A DNA stretch of 64,000 nucleotides from the NCBI GenBank assembly GCA_019285715.1, contig CP079108.1, forward strand, positions 1,379,001 through 1,443,000, given 5' to 3'. This document shows positions 54,799 through 63,223 of the stretch, piece after piece. The stretch comes from Sphingosinicellaceae bacterium (GTDB lineage: Bacteria > Pseudomonadota > Alphaproteobacteria > Sphingomonadales > Sphingomonadaceae). Below the pieces are notes generated by a model. That model saw only the letters and a list, made by a program, of their open reading frames with translations. It did not search any database and was not told where the DNA came from. A program made the translations under genes and the position numbers. Within the stretch, counting starts at the first letter, position 1. Every line of letters starts with the position of its first letter.

Positions 54799-55850
54799 AC
54801 TCTCTCAAGGCGCTCGCGCTCATCGCCGCGCTGCTCGCTGCTCCCGTGGTCGCCGAGCCGAGCGTACCGGCCGTGCCCGCCTTCCAGACCGGCTTCGACG
54901 ATCTTGGCCCGGCGGTACAGACCCTCGCCGGACCCAAGGCGCGTGCGGTCCATTTCATCGATACCGGCGAGGCCGGCTGGCGGCCGGTCCTGTTCCTCGG
55001 CGGGACCGGGACCAGCGCGCGCGCCTTCCTGATGACCGAGTATCTGCAGACGCTGCGCCGCCAGCTTCACCTGCGTTTCATCAGCGTCGAGCGCAACGGT
55101 TTCGGCGACACGGTCTACGGTCCAGCGTGGACGTTCGCGGACTATGTCGACGAGGTCTCGGCGGTCGTCGATCACCTCAAGGTGCCGCGCTTCGCCATGG
55201 TCGCGATCTCGGGCGGCGGGCCGTATGCGGCGCACATCGCGGCGCGGATGCCGGACCGGTTGCTGTCGGTGCACATGATGGCGGCGCTGGCGGAAACGCG
55301 TAACAAGGCGATGGATTGTTCGGTGCCGATCGAGGCGCTGGCGGCTGGCATCGCCAAGACGGTCGGCAATCCGCAAAGCTGGTGGCACATGGCCGACACC
55401 AGCCCGACCAAGCGCATCCCCGGTTTCGCCGATCGCAGTTACGACGAGGGCGCGCGCGCCTTCTTCATCCGTGGGCAGGGCGGCGACGCACTTCCGGAGG
55501 CGGCCGAGATGAAGCGCTACTGTGGCCAGTCGCTGCCCGACGTCTCCCACGTAAAGGCACCGCTGTTCACCTATTACGGCGAGGCCGATGCACTGGTCGT
55601 GCCCGCTAACGGCGCGTGGTGGCGGGCCCATTTCGGCGGCGCCAAGACCGAACGCGCCTATCCCGGCGAGGGCCACGACACCCAGTACCGGCACTGGGAC
55701 CAGGCCTTGCTCGACATGGCCGGCTTCGGTGGCAAGACGCTGGTCTGCGCCGGCGGCACGGCCGCGATGGTCGATCCCGGCACTGTGGTTGCTCTGCAGG
55801 CCAGGGGCGCGACGCTCGGCCTGTGCGCATGGCGCAAACCAGTTCCGTGA
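54795..55850 (+). CDS. Secreted alpha/beta hydrolase
   Basis: 351 residues. It has a signal peptide (MNSLKALALIAALLAAPVVA), an alpha/beta-hydrolase fold with the oxyanion region LFLGGTGTSA, nucleophile elbow AISGGGPYAA (Ser of G-x-S-x-G type, here I-S-G-G-G), an acid in YYGEADALVV and a final His in GEGHDTQYRHW. It overlaps the permease gene by ATGA. By location it might free a substrate outside the cytoplasm, for example from acylcarnitines, whose hydrolases belong to this fold. That is a guess from context. Confidence 0.82.
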   Translation: MNSLKALALIAALLAAPVVAEPSVPAVPAFQTGFDDLGPAVQTLAGPKARAVHFIDTGEAGWRPVLFLGGTGTSARAFLMTEYLQTLRRQLHLRFISVERNGFGDTVYGPAWTFADYVDEVSAVVDHLKVPRFAMVAISGGGPYAAHIAARMPDRLLSVHMMAALAETRNKAMDCSVPIEALAAGIAKTVGNPQSWWHMADTSPTKRIPGFADRSYDEGARAFFIRGQGGDALPEAAEMKRYCGQSLPDVSHVKAPLFTYYGEADALVVPANGAWWRAHFGGAKTERAYPGEGHDTQYRHWDQALLDMAGFGGKTLVCAGGTAAMVDPGTVVALQARGATLGLCAWRKPVP

Positions 55851-56162
55851 CTATCGGCTGCAGCGTTCGCCGGCACCGGGCCCGATAGACCAAGGTCGAA
55901 GTCCGAGTTCTGCGAAGGCATTGCCACTTTCTGCCAGCCTGGCCCATCTTGCAGTCAACGACCGTCAAACGAGCGAATGCGCTGCTCGTTACTCAAGTGA
56001 CCGGAACTATAAACGATCTGTTAATAGGTCGCTAGTGTAATGACATCAATCAGGTGTGCATAGGGCGCAAGAACGGGTCAGCATCTAGGTTAGTTTTATA
56101 TTGACAACATATTGCTTAAGATCAACGAATCGATTATGAATGAATCATGACGGGGGTCCGGC
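55851..56162. other. Non-coding, AT-rich promoter region
   Basis: No gene is seen in these 312 bases. The last 120 are AT-rich, with a TTGACA at 56101 but no convincing -10 at the right spacing. It ends with GGGGGT before the next start codon. Confidence 0.4.
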
Positions 56163-57590
56163 ATGGCTGATAGCGAAGACTGGCGTCGTCAGCGTGCTGT
56201 CGAGCTCGGTTTGGAGCCTTACAGTAACTTCGCCAAAGGCCAGCCTGCCGCATCGAACACTCACCTTGGTTCGCCGGTACCGTCTTCGGCGGGCACTGAA
56301 CAGGAGCGTCCCGGCGTCGGAGAGGGTGTCGTCGCGATGCGCCTGCCGCCGCCGGAGAGAGCTCTGGTCGTGGCCAGCGAGACGCCGCGCGAACTGTCGC
56401 TACGGCCGATCCAGCCGGTTTATGCCGTTCCTGCCGCGCCCCTACGGAAAGTAACCGACAACCGGGAGAGGGCGCGACGCGACACTCCGAAGATGTCCAG
56501 TGTGCGGACCCAGGCCGGGCGTGGTGTTTCGCTTTACTTTGCCGGAGCGGTGCTGGCGGCTGCCGCGGCGGGTGGAGCATGGTTCGCGCTCCAGCAAACG
56601 CCACCACCGGCCCCGCAGACCTGGGTCCGGACTGCACAAGCCGAGCCGTCGGTCGCTCTCGCGGCATTGCCCCCGGCTGCGGTCCCGGGGCCGGACCCAC
56701 AACGGGTGCTGCCGGCGCTGGCGGCGGTAACGTGCGATGAACCCGAGATCGTCGCTGGACTGCGCGCCGCCGCCAGTGACCAGTTGCGGCGGTCCAGCTT
56801 CGCTACCGGGAACAATCCGCCCGTAATCGTGGCCGGCGTGTCCAGCGCCCGGCCCAAAGTCGCGGACACCGGTGGTGGACTGACAGTCTGCACCGCCGCG
56901 CTCAGCCTGCGTCGCGCCAGCGGCAAGGCGGCGACCTTCGATGTCGACTATGCGGTTCGAGCGGTCGCCGGCTCGCGGCCACAGGTAGTGCCGCTCGGTT
57001 TCAATCATCTTGTCGACAGTGTCGCCGCCGCTGCCCCGGTCGAGCCGGCAAGCGCGGCGCCCAGGCTGGCGGCCCTGCCGGACGTGACGAAAAAGCCGTC
57101 TCGCGAGTCCACGACGCGCTCGCGGATCGTGGTCGTGGCCAAGCCGATCCTCGTCAGCACGGGGCCGCTGGCAAACACTGCGCCTACCGGCTTCGGGCTG
57201 CCGGGTGCATCCACCCTCTCGCTGGCGACCGGGGAAGCGACGGCCCAGCCCGTCGTCAAGGTACCGCGCGGTTGCGACCAGCCGGCGACGCTGTCGGTAT
57301 CGATCACCTGCCGGAACGCCTCCCTGCTCGCGCTGAACGCCCAAATCGCGGCCACTATCGCGGCGCTCGACCAGCCCAACAATGAACGCATATTGGCGCG
57401 CATCAGGAATCGCGCCGACCTGCGCTTCGACCGTTGCCAGTCGGTTCCGTGCGTCGGCAGGGCCTACCGCTACTGGCTCAACGAACTTGCCAGCGTGACA
57501 CCGGACACGGGCGGAACGGTGACCGCAGGACGCAATGACCGCGAGACGCGCGGCTCGACCGCCTACAGCGAGATCGACGTTCCTCGGTAG
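56163..57590 (+). CDS. Single-span membrane protein with LprI-like C-terminal segment, unknown
   Basis: 475 residues. A charged, proline-containing cytoplasmic N-terminus (1-120) is followed by one transmembrane helix (SLYFAGAVLAAAAAGGAWFA) and a long extracytoplasmic part. The last 110 residues read ITCRNASLLALNAQIAATIA ... FDRCQSVPCVGRAYRYWLNE. Their cysteine pattern and helix spacing resemble LprI/DUF1311 lysozyme-inhibitor domains. The middle (about 200-290) has two cysteines and looks like a small structured domain. Function unknown; protection of the cell wall from lysozyme is possible but unproven. It is a single gene with its own upstream region. Confidence 0.6.
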   Translation: MADSEDWRRQRAVELGLEPYSNFAKGQPAASNTHLGSPVPSSAGTEQERPGVGEGVVAMRLPPPERALVVASETPRELSLRPIQPVYAVPAAPLRKVTDNRERARRDTPKMSSVRTQAGRGVSLYFAGAVLAAAAAGGAWFALQQTPPPAPQTWVRTAQAEPSVALAALPPAAVPGPDPQRVLPALAAVTCDEPEIVAGLRAAASDQLRRSSFATGNNPPVIVAGVSSARPKVADTGGGLTVCTAALSLRRASGKAATFDVDYAVRAVAGSRPQVVPLGFNHLVDSVAAAAPVEPASAAPRLAALPDVTKKPSRESTTRSRIVVVAKPILVSTGPLANTAPTGFGLPGASTLSLATGEATAQPVVKVPRGCDQPATLSVSITCRNASLLALNAQIAATIAALDQPNNERILARIRNRADLRFDRCQSVPCVGRAYRYWLNELASVTPDTGGTVTAGRNDRETRGSTAYSEIDVPR

Positions 57591-57608
57591 CGGTGACGAG
57601 CCCGGCGG

Positions 57609-58193
57609 TCAGGCCAGACCCTCGGCTTCGAACGTCGCCTGCACGGCGGGCCGGCCCTTTAGCCGCGCGTACACGCCGGCCAGGGTGCCGGGGATGGTGA
57701 CGCCGAACTTGTCCGCCCACAGCATCGTCACCAGCAGGTAGAAGTCCGCGACGCTCGGATGGTCGCCCAGCAGATAGTCGCCGGCGACGCGGTCGCCGAG
57801 GTACGCCATCCGCTTGGTGATGTAGGCGCTCGCGTCGGCCTTCTGGCGGTCATCGCCATCATGCCAGAACGGCTTGTAGCTCTTGTGGATTTCGGTCGAG
57901 ATGTAGGCGAGCGTTTCAAGCAGGCGGGTGCGGCCGAGCGGTCCCGCAAGACCAAACTGCGGATACAGCCCCGCCAGGTAATCCAGCACTGCGATGTTCT
58001 CGGTCAACGGCGCGCCGTCGTCGAGGATCAGCGCCGGGACATAGCCCTTGACCGTGACGGCGTTGAAGTCGGCGCCCGACGCGGTCAGCTTGGTCTTGAG
58101 GTCGACGCGCTCGCTGTCGAACGCGACGCCGGCCTCATGCAGGACGACGTGGGAGGCGAGGCTGCAGGCACCGGGCGAATAATAGATCTTCAT
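57609..58193 (-). CDS. Glutathione S-transferase, beta-class-like
   Basis: 194 residues. The N-terminal thioredoxin-like domain contains the beta-class start MKIYYSPGACSLASHVVLHE with Cys10, and GYVPALILDDGAPLTENIAV, the glutathione-binding VPAL...E(N/S) motif. The C-terminal helical domain has LGDHPSVADFYLLVTMLWAD. It conjugates or reduces substrates with glutathione in the cytoplasm. An AAGGACC site precedes the ATG. Confidence 0.92.
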   Translation of the reverse strand: MKIYYSPGACSLASHVVLHEAGVAFDSERVDLKTKLTASGADFNAVTVKGYVPALILDDGAPLTENIAVLDYLAGLYPQFGLAGPLGRTRLLETLAYISTEIHKSYKPFWHDGDDRQKADASAYITKRMAYLGDRVAGDYLLGDHPSVADFYLLVTMLWADKFGVTIPGTLAGVYARLKGRPAVQATFEAEGLA

Positions 58194-58228
58194 CGGATTG
58201 GTCCTTCATTAGGGATTGCGGTGTGCCT

Positions 58229-58636
58229 CTAACGCCGTTCGGCCCGTCCGTTGCCGATTGCCCAGAACGTCAGGGCGGTGCCGAGGATCGCCGGCAGCGT
58301 CACTGTCGGGAAGTCGCGGGCCAGCGCCGAGGGGCCGCAGATGCCGACCGCGACCTCCCAGAAGTGGAACAGCGCGTGGCCCCACAGCCAGAGCGTCGGG
58401 CTCGCCCACAACACGACGCGGTACTCGGGCCGCGCCGCGCCGACGAGTAACGCCGCGCCGAGGAACAGGAAGATCAGCCCGATATCGCGGATAAAATGCT
58501 GGTTAAACGGCCCGGTGCTGGTCACGCCGGGCACTGCCAGATACCAGTTTCCGGGCGAATACAGCATGGTGAGCCCGTTCAGCACCGCACCGATGCCGAG
58601 CACGACGGCGAGGGCGAGACAGAGTCGCTTGAGCAT
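58229..58636 (-). CDS. Four-span membrane protein, unknown
   Basis: 135 residues with four hydrophobic segments (LCLALAVVLGIGAVLNGLTM, DIGLIFLFLGAALLVGA, VVLWASPTLWLWGHALFHFW, TVTLPAILGTALTFWAIG). His in HFIRDIGLIF and in GHALFHFWEV could bind a metal or heme. It resembles small DoxX/DUF4345-like proteins by shape only. It lies upstream of the glutathione S-transferase on the same strand, 35 bp away. Confidence 0.7.
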   Translation of the reverse strand: MLKRLCLALAVVLGIGAVLNGLTMLYSPGNWYLAVPGVTSTGPFNQHFIRDIGLIFLFLGAALLVGAARPEYRVVLWASPTLWLWGHALFHFWEVAVGICGPSALARDFPTVTLPAILGTALTFWAIGNGRAERR

Positions 58637-58691
58637 CGTCGTTCCCTTCTAGGATGGTCGAGAGATCGGCAGCGGCGGCGGTTCGGCCAGC

Positions 58692-58889
58692 CTATTTGCG
58701 GGGCGGCGGCGCGACATTCTCAAGCCACCACTCGAACTTCGTCGACCCGAGCTTTGTGTCCGCGCCGGGCAGCGCGACGTCGCCCATGCCCTCCTGCATG
58801 CGCGTCAGGATCGCCAGCACCGCGATCGAGACCGGCCGCGACCGGTCGATCTTGGTTACGATCGGCGCGGCGGTCGGCGGCACGTTCAT
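58692..58889 (-). CDS. Small hypothetical protein, doubtful
   Basis: The 65-residue frame reads IDRSRPVSIAVLAILTRMQE ... TKFEWWLENVAPPPRK. It has no recognised family and no strong ribosome site. It fills a 440-bp gap otherwise without genes, and the tail composition looks protein-like. It could be a small gene or the end of a decayed one. Confidence 0.35.
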   Translation of the reverse strand: MNVPPTAAPIVTKIDRSRPVSIAVLAILTRMQEGMGDVALPGADTKLGSTKFEWWLENVAPPPRK

Positions 58890-59076
58890 GTCGCTCTGCT
58901 GTGCGCCTCGGCCTGCTCACCAAGTGTAGTGGCACGCCAGCCCCGCCGGTCAACCCGTTTCGCCACTTCAACAGGTTGTGGTAACCTCCGCTTTTAATCA
59001 GGTGCGGGGAAACCTGCCGCGGAGCATGAAGAGTGTGGGTAGCCACGGCCGGACACCGGCCCTGAAGGGAGTCGAG

Positions 59077-59376
59077 ATGGATCCGAGGGAGAGCAAGCAC
59101 CTTCACGACACGATCGGATTCGTCGGGTTGCGCGCGCACGCAACCGCGGTCGGCCTGATTCAGCTGACGACCGAGCTCGTCGATGCCGGTGTGCTCGATG
59201 CGTCGGCACTGGCGCGGGTCAAGGAGAAGATCGCGCAGGATCTCTGCCTCAATCGCCCGGCGCACACCTCGAAGGCTACCTTCGAGCGCCAGACCAGGGA
59301 ACGGCTGGACCGGCTGTTTTGCGGCAAGCAGCCCCTCGCGCCGATGACGGTCGCAGCCGGGGCGAAGGCCACCTAG
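59077..59376 (+). CDS. Hypothetical small protein
   Basis: 99 residues beginning MDPRESKHLHDTIGFVGLRA. It is mostly helical (GLIQLTTELVDAGVLDASAL, RVKEKIAQDLCLNRP) with a basic middle, and no membrane segment. An AGGGAG site precedes the ATG at 59077; the frame is open further upstream without support. No family is recognised. An IS110 element follows 14 bp after its stop. Confidence 0.6.
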   Translation: MDPRESKHLHDTIGFVGLRAHATAVGLIQLTTELVDAGVLDASALARVKEKIAQDLCLNRPAHTSKATFERQTRERLDRLFCGKQPLAPMTVAAGAKAT

Positions 59377-59390
59377 AGTATCCGTTGTGA

Positions 59391-60338
59391 TCAAGCGGAT
59401 TTCGGTGTCCAGTTTCTGCCTGTTTTGAGCAGCGAGTTTGCCAGGATGACGAGCTTACGCATGACCGCTGTGATGGCTACTTTCGGCGGTTTTCCGGCAG
59501 CAACGAGAGCCTTATATTTAGCCTTCATGTCGGCGTTGAACCGGGTGGCGACGAGCGCGGGCATGTAAAGCGCGTGTCGCAGCTGGGCTCGTCCGCCCCG
59601 GATATGACGCTTGCCGCGGTGCTGCCCGCTGTCGCGGGCGATTGGTGCGAGGCCGGCCAGCGACGCGACCTGCTTGCTGTCGAGCGTTCCGAGTTCGGGC
59701 ATTTCGATGAGCATGGCGATCGCCGTAGTCTCGCCGATACCGGGAATGGAGACGAGAACCTCGAAGCGCGTTGCAAGGTCCGGCTCGCGGGACAGGCTGG
59801 CTTTCAGCTCGGCGTCGATCGCGGCGATCTGCCGGTCGATCTGGGCAAGCCGCTGCGCGGCGTGGCGTTTCAAAAGCCGCGAGCGACAAACATGCTCGCG
59901 GTTCTTTGCAGCGGTCCGGTCCTTGACCAGGCCGAGCCTGGCAACCTGCAACTCCTTCATATCGTCGAGGATCTCGCTGACGATTGGCCGCGACGGCAGC
60001 TCGAGCAAGGCACCCATGCGTGCCAGCATCGCGGCGTCGACTGCATCGGTCTTGGCGTTGCAGCCGATTGCCTCGGCAAAGCGCCGGGCCTGGCGCGGGT
60101 TGACCTTGGCAAGCGGCAAGCCGGCACTACCGAGCCGGCGCTCGAAGTTGTGGTGGTAGCGTCCGGTCGGCTCGAAGACGACGCGGGCGATGCGACGATC
60201 TGCAAGCCAGCCCAGCAAGGCCTTGAGGCCTTTGGCATCATTGGTGAACTGGCGGGCTGTGCCCGCCGGGTGCAAGTGAACGTCGAGCGTCGCTTTGCAG
60301 ATATCGACGCCGACATTCTGAGCTATACTGGTCTCCAT
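59391..60338 (-). CDS. IS110-family transposase
   Basis: 315 residues. The N-terminal DEDD RuvC-like domain has VGVDICKATLDVHL, VFEPTGRYHHNFER and NAKTDAVDAAMLAR. The C-terminal transposase_20 domain has LVSIPGIGETTAIAMLIEMP, LAGLAPIARDSGQHRGKRHI and the catalytic-serine region. IS110 recombinases use a bridge RNA made from the element's own non-coding end to choose targets. The frame is intact. Element ends could not be fixed. Confidence 0.93.
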   Translation of the reverse strand: METSIAQNVGVDICKATLDVHLHPAGTARQFTNDAKGLKALLGWLADRRIARVVFEPTGRYHHNFERRLGSAGLPLAKVNPRQARRFAEAIGCNAKTDAVDAAMLARMGALLELPSRPIVSEILDDMKELQVARLGLVKDRTAAKNREHVCRSRLLKRHAAQRLAQIDRQIAAIDAELKASLSREPDLATRFEVLVSIPGIGETTAIAMLIEMPELGTLDSKQVASLAGLAPIARDSGQHRGKRHIRGGRAQLRHALYMPALVATRFNADMKAKYKALVAAGKPPKVAITAVMRKLVILANSLLKTGRNWTPKSA

Positions 60339-60630
60339 CTTTTCCAGGTCCTCTGCTTGTCATGCGGGCCCACAAGCCCACGTATCCGTTCAGGCCACAG
60401 GAAAAGAGAAGGGCGATCAAACTCTAGCTCGGTCCATGACGACCAGCATTTTTACGATCCGTCCCTTCCCGCCACCGGCGAGTTTGCGGCTCGTCGGCGG
60501 CGGCCTATCTTCGCAGAAAGGCCGGAGTCTTCATAAGACAAGCATCTTTCGAGCTGACAGACTCGTTGGGGATTCCCAAGCCGGCTTCGATCTGATTCAA
60601 GATGCATGCTGGCGAGGGAGGCTGGCGTGC
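60339..60630. other. Non-coding region: IS110 upstream end (possible bridge RNA) and left flank of the IS630 transposase
   Basis: In IS110-group elements the bridge RNA is encoded between the left end and the transposase start. The minus strand here holds GTGGGC-ttgt-GGGCCC, a hairpin-capable stretch within 60370-60410. Sequence from about 60535 to 60630 belongs to the IS630 left end, but its exact terminus is not clear. Confidence 0.4.
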
Positions 60631-61577
60631 ATGACCAAGGCGCTGTCGATCGATCTTCGTGAGCGTGTTGTTGCGGTGATCGACGGGGGTTTGTCACGAC
60701 GCCAGGCGGCGGCTCGGTTCGGGGTCAGCGTGTCGAGCGCGATCCGTTGGCATGCGCTGGCGAGACAGACGGGTGCTGCCACGCCAAAGCGGCAGGGCGG
60801 CGACCGGCGCTCGGGACGGATCGAGGCCCATGCCGACATGATCCTCGGCGCCGTCGCCAGGCAGCCCGACATCACGCTTGCCGAGCTACGCGAGATGCTT
60901 ACCGGGCACGGCGTCACCGTCGGCATCGCGACGCTGTGGCGGTTCTTCGCGCGTCGGAAGATCACGCTCAAAAAAAGTCCGGGCATGCAGCGGAGCAGGA
61001 TCGTCCCGACGTCGTAGCTCGCCGCGAGGCGTGGTTCGAAGGTCAGCTCGACCTCGATCCGCATCGCCTCGTGTTCATCGACGAGACCGGGGCCAACACC
61101 AAGATGGCGCGCCTTCACGGGCGTGCCCCGTGCGGGCAGCGGCTGCGGATGAGCGTGCCGCACGGACATTGGAAAACCACGACGTTTACGGGCGCTCTGC
61201 GGTTGACGGGCATGACCGCGCCGATGGTGCTCGACGGCCCGATGACGGGCGAGTGGTTCCTCGCCTATGTCGAGCAGGTGCTGGGGCCGACGCTCAGCCC
61301 CGGCGACGTGATCATCATGGACAACCTGCCAGCCCACAAAGGCGCCGCCGTCCGTGAAGCCATTGAGGCGAGCGGCGCGACGCTGCTCTTCCTCCCGCCA
61401 TACTCGCCCGACTTCAACCCGATCGAAAACGCCTTCTCGAAGCTCAAGGCGCTGCTCCGAAAAGCCGCCGCCCGAACCGTCGACCAGCTCTGGACCGTCA
61501 TCGGCAACAGCCTCGACGCATTCACACCCGACGAATGCGCCAACTACTTCAGGCACGCCGGCTATGATGCGTACTGA
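60631..61577 (+). CDS. IS630-family transposase, two frames joined by a -1 frameshift at A7
   Basis: The first frame (60631-61017) has two HTH motifs ([40 protein letters not shown]). The second (to 61577) has the DDE core, with [25 protein letters not shown] and the glutamate in [15 protein letters not shown]. The joint is at AAAAAAA, 60970-60976, read as A AAA AAA; a -1 shift gives [10 protein letters not shown] and restores the family sequence. Many IS630 elements use this programmed shift. The right end lies at about 61590 next to a TA, the usual target. Confidence 0.88.
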
Positions 61578-61592
61578 TCGGAAAATGCTCTA

Positions 61593-61618
61593 GACCGAGC
61601 CGGTAATGCGGCTCGGTC
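61593..61618 (-). terminator. Hairpin downstream of aceB
   Basis: gaccgagccg and cggctcggtc form a perfect 10-bp stem with a six-base loop, starting 20 bp after the malate synthase stop codon. The bases after the stem on the aceB strand (TAGAGC) come from the IS630 insertion, which may have displaced a T-run. Confidence 0.7.
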
Positions 61619-61637
61619 CAGTGGGGCCCGCTGCGAC

Positions 61638-63221
61638 CTACTTCGCGAAATAATGCGCGTAGGCCGGCAGGGTCAGGAACGACTCAAGCTCGTCCGCCAG
61701 AACCAGCGTCCGGAAGATTTCGGCCGCCTCGACGTACTTGCCCGCCGTGTAGAAGTTGTCGCCGACATCCTTCTTCCAGACGTCGAGCTGCTCATCCGTC
61801 ACGCGCGAGATCAGGTCCGCCGTCACCGGCTCGCCGCTGTCGAGCACGGCACCCGTCACCCGCCATTGCCACAACTGCGTGCGGCTGATCTCGGCGGTGG
61901 CGGCGTCCTCCATCATGTTGTGGAGCGGGGCCGCGCCGACGCCGCGCAGCCACGACGCGATATAGCCGATGCCGACGTTGACGTTGTTGGTCAGTCCGGC
62001 CAACGACTTCGGACCCGGGGGTGCGACGGTCAGCTGTTCCGCGGTGACGCTGCCCTCGGGGATCTTCGACAGCTGGTTCGGCCCGGGCATCGCCTTGTCG
62101 AAGACCTCCATCGCGATCCCGACGAGGCCCGGGTGCGCAACCCAGGTGCCGTCGTGGCCGAAGTCCGCCTCGCGCTCCTTGTCGGCGCGGACGGCGGCAA
62201 AGGCCTTGTCGTTGGCGGCCTCGTCACCCTTGACCGGGATGAACGCCGACATGCCGCCCATCGCGTGCGCGCCGCGCTTGTGGCAGGTGCGGATGACGTG
62301 CAGCGCATAGTCACGCATGAACGGCACGGTCATGTTGACGGCGCCGCGGTCGGGCAGGACGTGGTTCTTGTCCGCTCCGAAGCACTTGATGTAGCTGAAG
62401 ATATAGTCCCAGCGGCCGCAGTTGAGGGCCGCGATATGGTCACGCAGTTCGTACAGAATCTCGTCCGCCATGAACGCGCCCGGCAGCGTCTCGATCAGCA
62501 CCGTCGCCTTGATCGTGCCGACCGGCAGGCCAAGCACCGACTGGGCATAGACGAAGACATTGTTCCACAGCCGCGCCTCGAGATAATGCTCGAGCTTCGG
62601 CAGGTAGAAATACGGCCCCGACCCCTTGGCGACGAGGGCCTGGGCGTTGTGGAAGAAGTACATTCCGAAATCGAACAGCGCGCCCGCCACCGCTTCGCCG
62701 TCGACGACCATGTGCGCCTCCGGCAGGTGCCAGCCGCGCGGGCGGGCAAGCAGCGTCGCGGTGGTTTCGTTGAGCTTATAGCTCTTGCCCTTGTCTTCGA
62801 GCGTGATCGTGCCCGCGACCGCATCGCGCAAATTGACCTGGCCCTCGACCATGATCTCCCACGCCGGGGTCGAGGCGTCCTCGAAGCACGCCATGTAGCA
62901 TTTTGCGCCTGAGTTGAGCGCGTTGATGACCATCTTGCGGTCGACCGGCCCGGTGATCTCGACGCGGCGGTCCTGCAGGTCGGCGGGCGATCCCGCGACC
63001 TTCCAGTCGCCGTCGCGGACGCTCGAGGTCTCGGGCGCGAATTCGATCGGATTGCCCTCGTTCCACCAGCGCTGGCGCTCGTAGCGGGCGCGGATCAGGG
63101 CTTGCCGGGTCGGCTCGTACTGGCGGTGCAGATTGGCGACGAACAGCATCGCGGCGTCGGTCAGGATGGTCTCGAATCCGGGCTTCATCGCGCCGGTGAT
63201 CTGGACGCCGTCAACAGCCAT
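61638..63221 (-). CDS. aceB: Malate synthase A
   Basis: 527 residues of the short (AceB) malate synthase family. Visible are MACFEDASTPAWEIMVEGQV, the TIM-barrel motifs LARPRGWHLPEAHM and VLIETLPGAFMADEILYELR, GRWDYIFSYIKCF with the metal/glyoxylate residues, and GGMSAFIPVKG. It condenses glyoxylate with acetyl-CoA in the glyoxylate shunt, allowing growth on acetate and fatty acids. The ATG at 63221 follows CGGAGACTG. The likely regulator lies immediately upstream with a 2-bp gap. Isocitrate lyase is not in the window. Confidence 0.95.
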   Translation of the reverse strand: MAVDGVQITGAMKPGFETILTDAAMLFVANLHRQYEPTRQALIRARYERQRWWNEGNPIEFAPETSSVRDGDWKVAGSPADLQDRRVEITGPVDRKMVINALNSGAKCYMACFEDASTPAWEIMVEGQVNLRDAVAGTITLEDKGKSYKLNETTATLLARPRGWHLPEAHMVVDGEAVAGALFDFGMYFFHNAQALVAKGSGPYFYLPKLEHYLEARLWNNVFVYAQSVLGLPVGTIKATVLIETLPGAFMADEILYELRDHIAALNCGRWDYIFSYIKCFGADKNHVLPDRGAVNMTVPFMRDYALHVIRTCHKRGAHAMGGMSAFIPVKGDEAANDKAFAAVRADKEREADFGHDGTWVAHPGLVGIAMEVFDKAMPGPNQLSKIPEGSVTAEQLTVAPPGPKSLAGLTNNVNVGIGYIASWLRGVGAAPLHNMMEDAATAEISRTQLWQWRVTGAVLDSGEPVTADLISRVTDEQLDVWKKDVGDNFYTAGKYVEAAEIFRTLVLADELESFLTLPAYAHYFAK

Positions 63222-63223
63222 TT

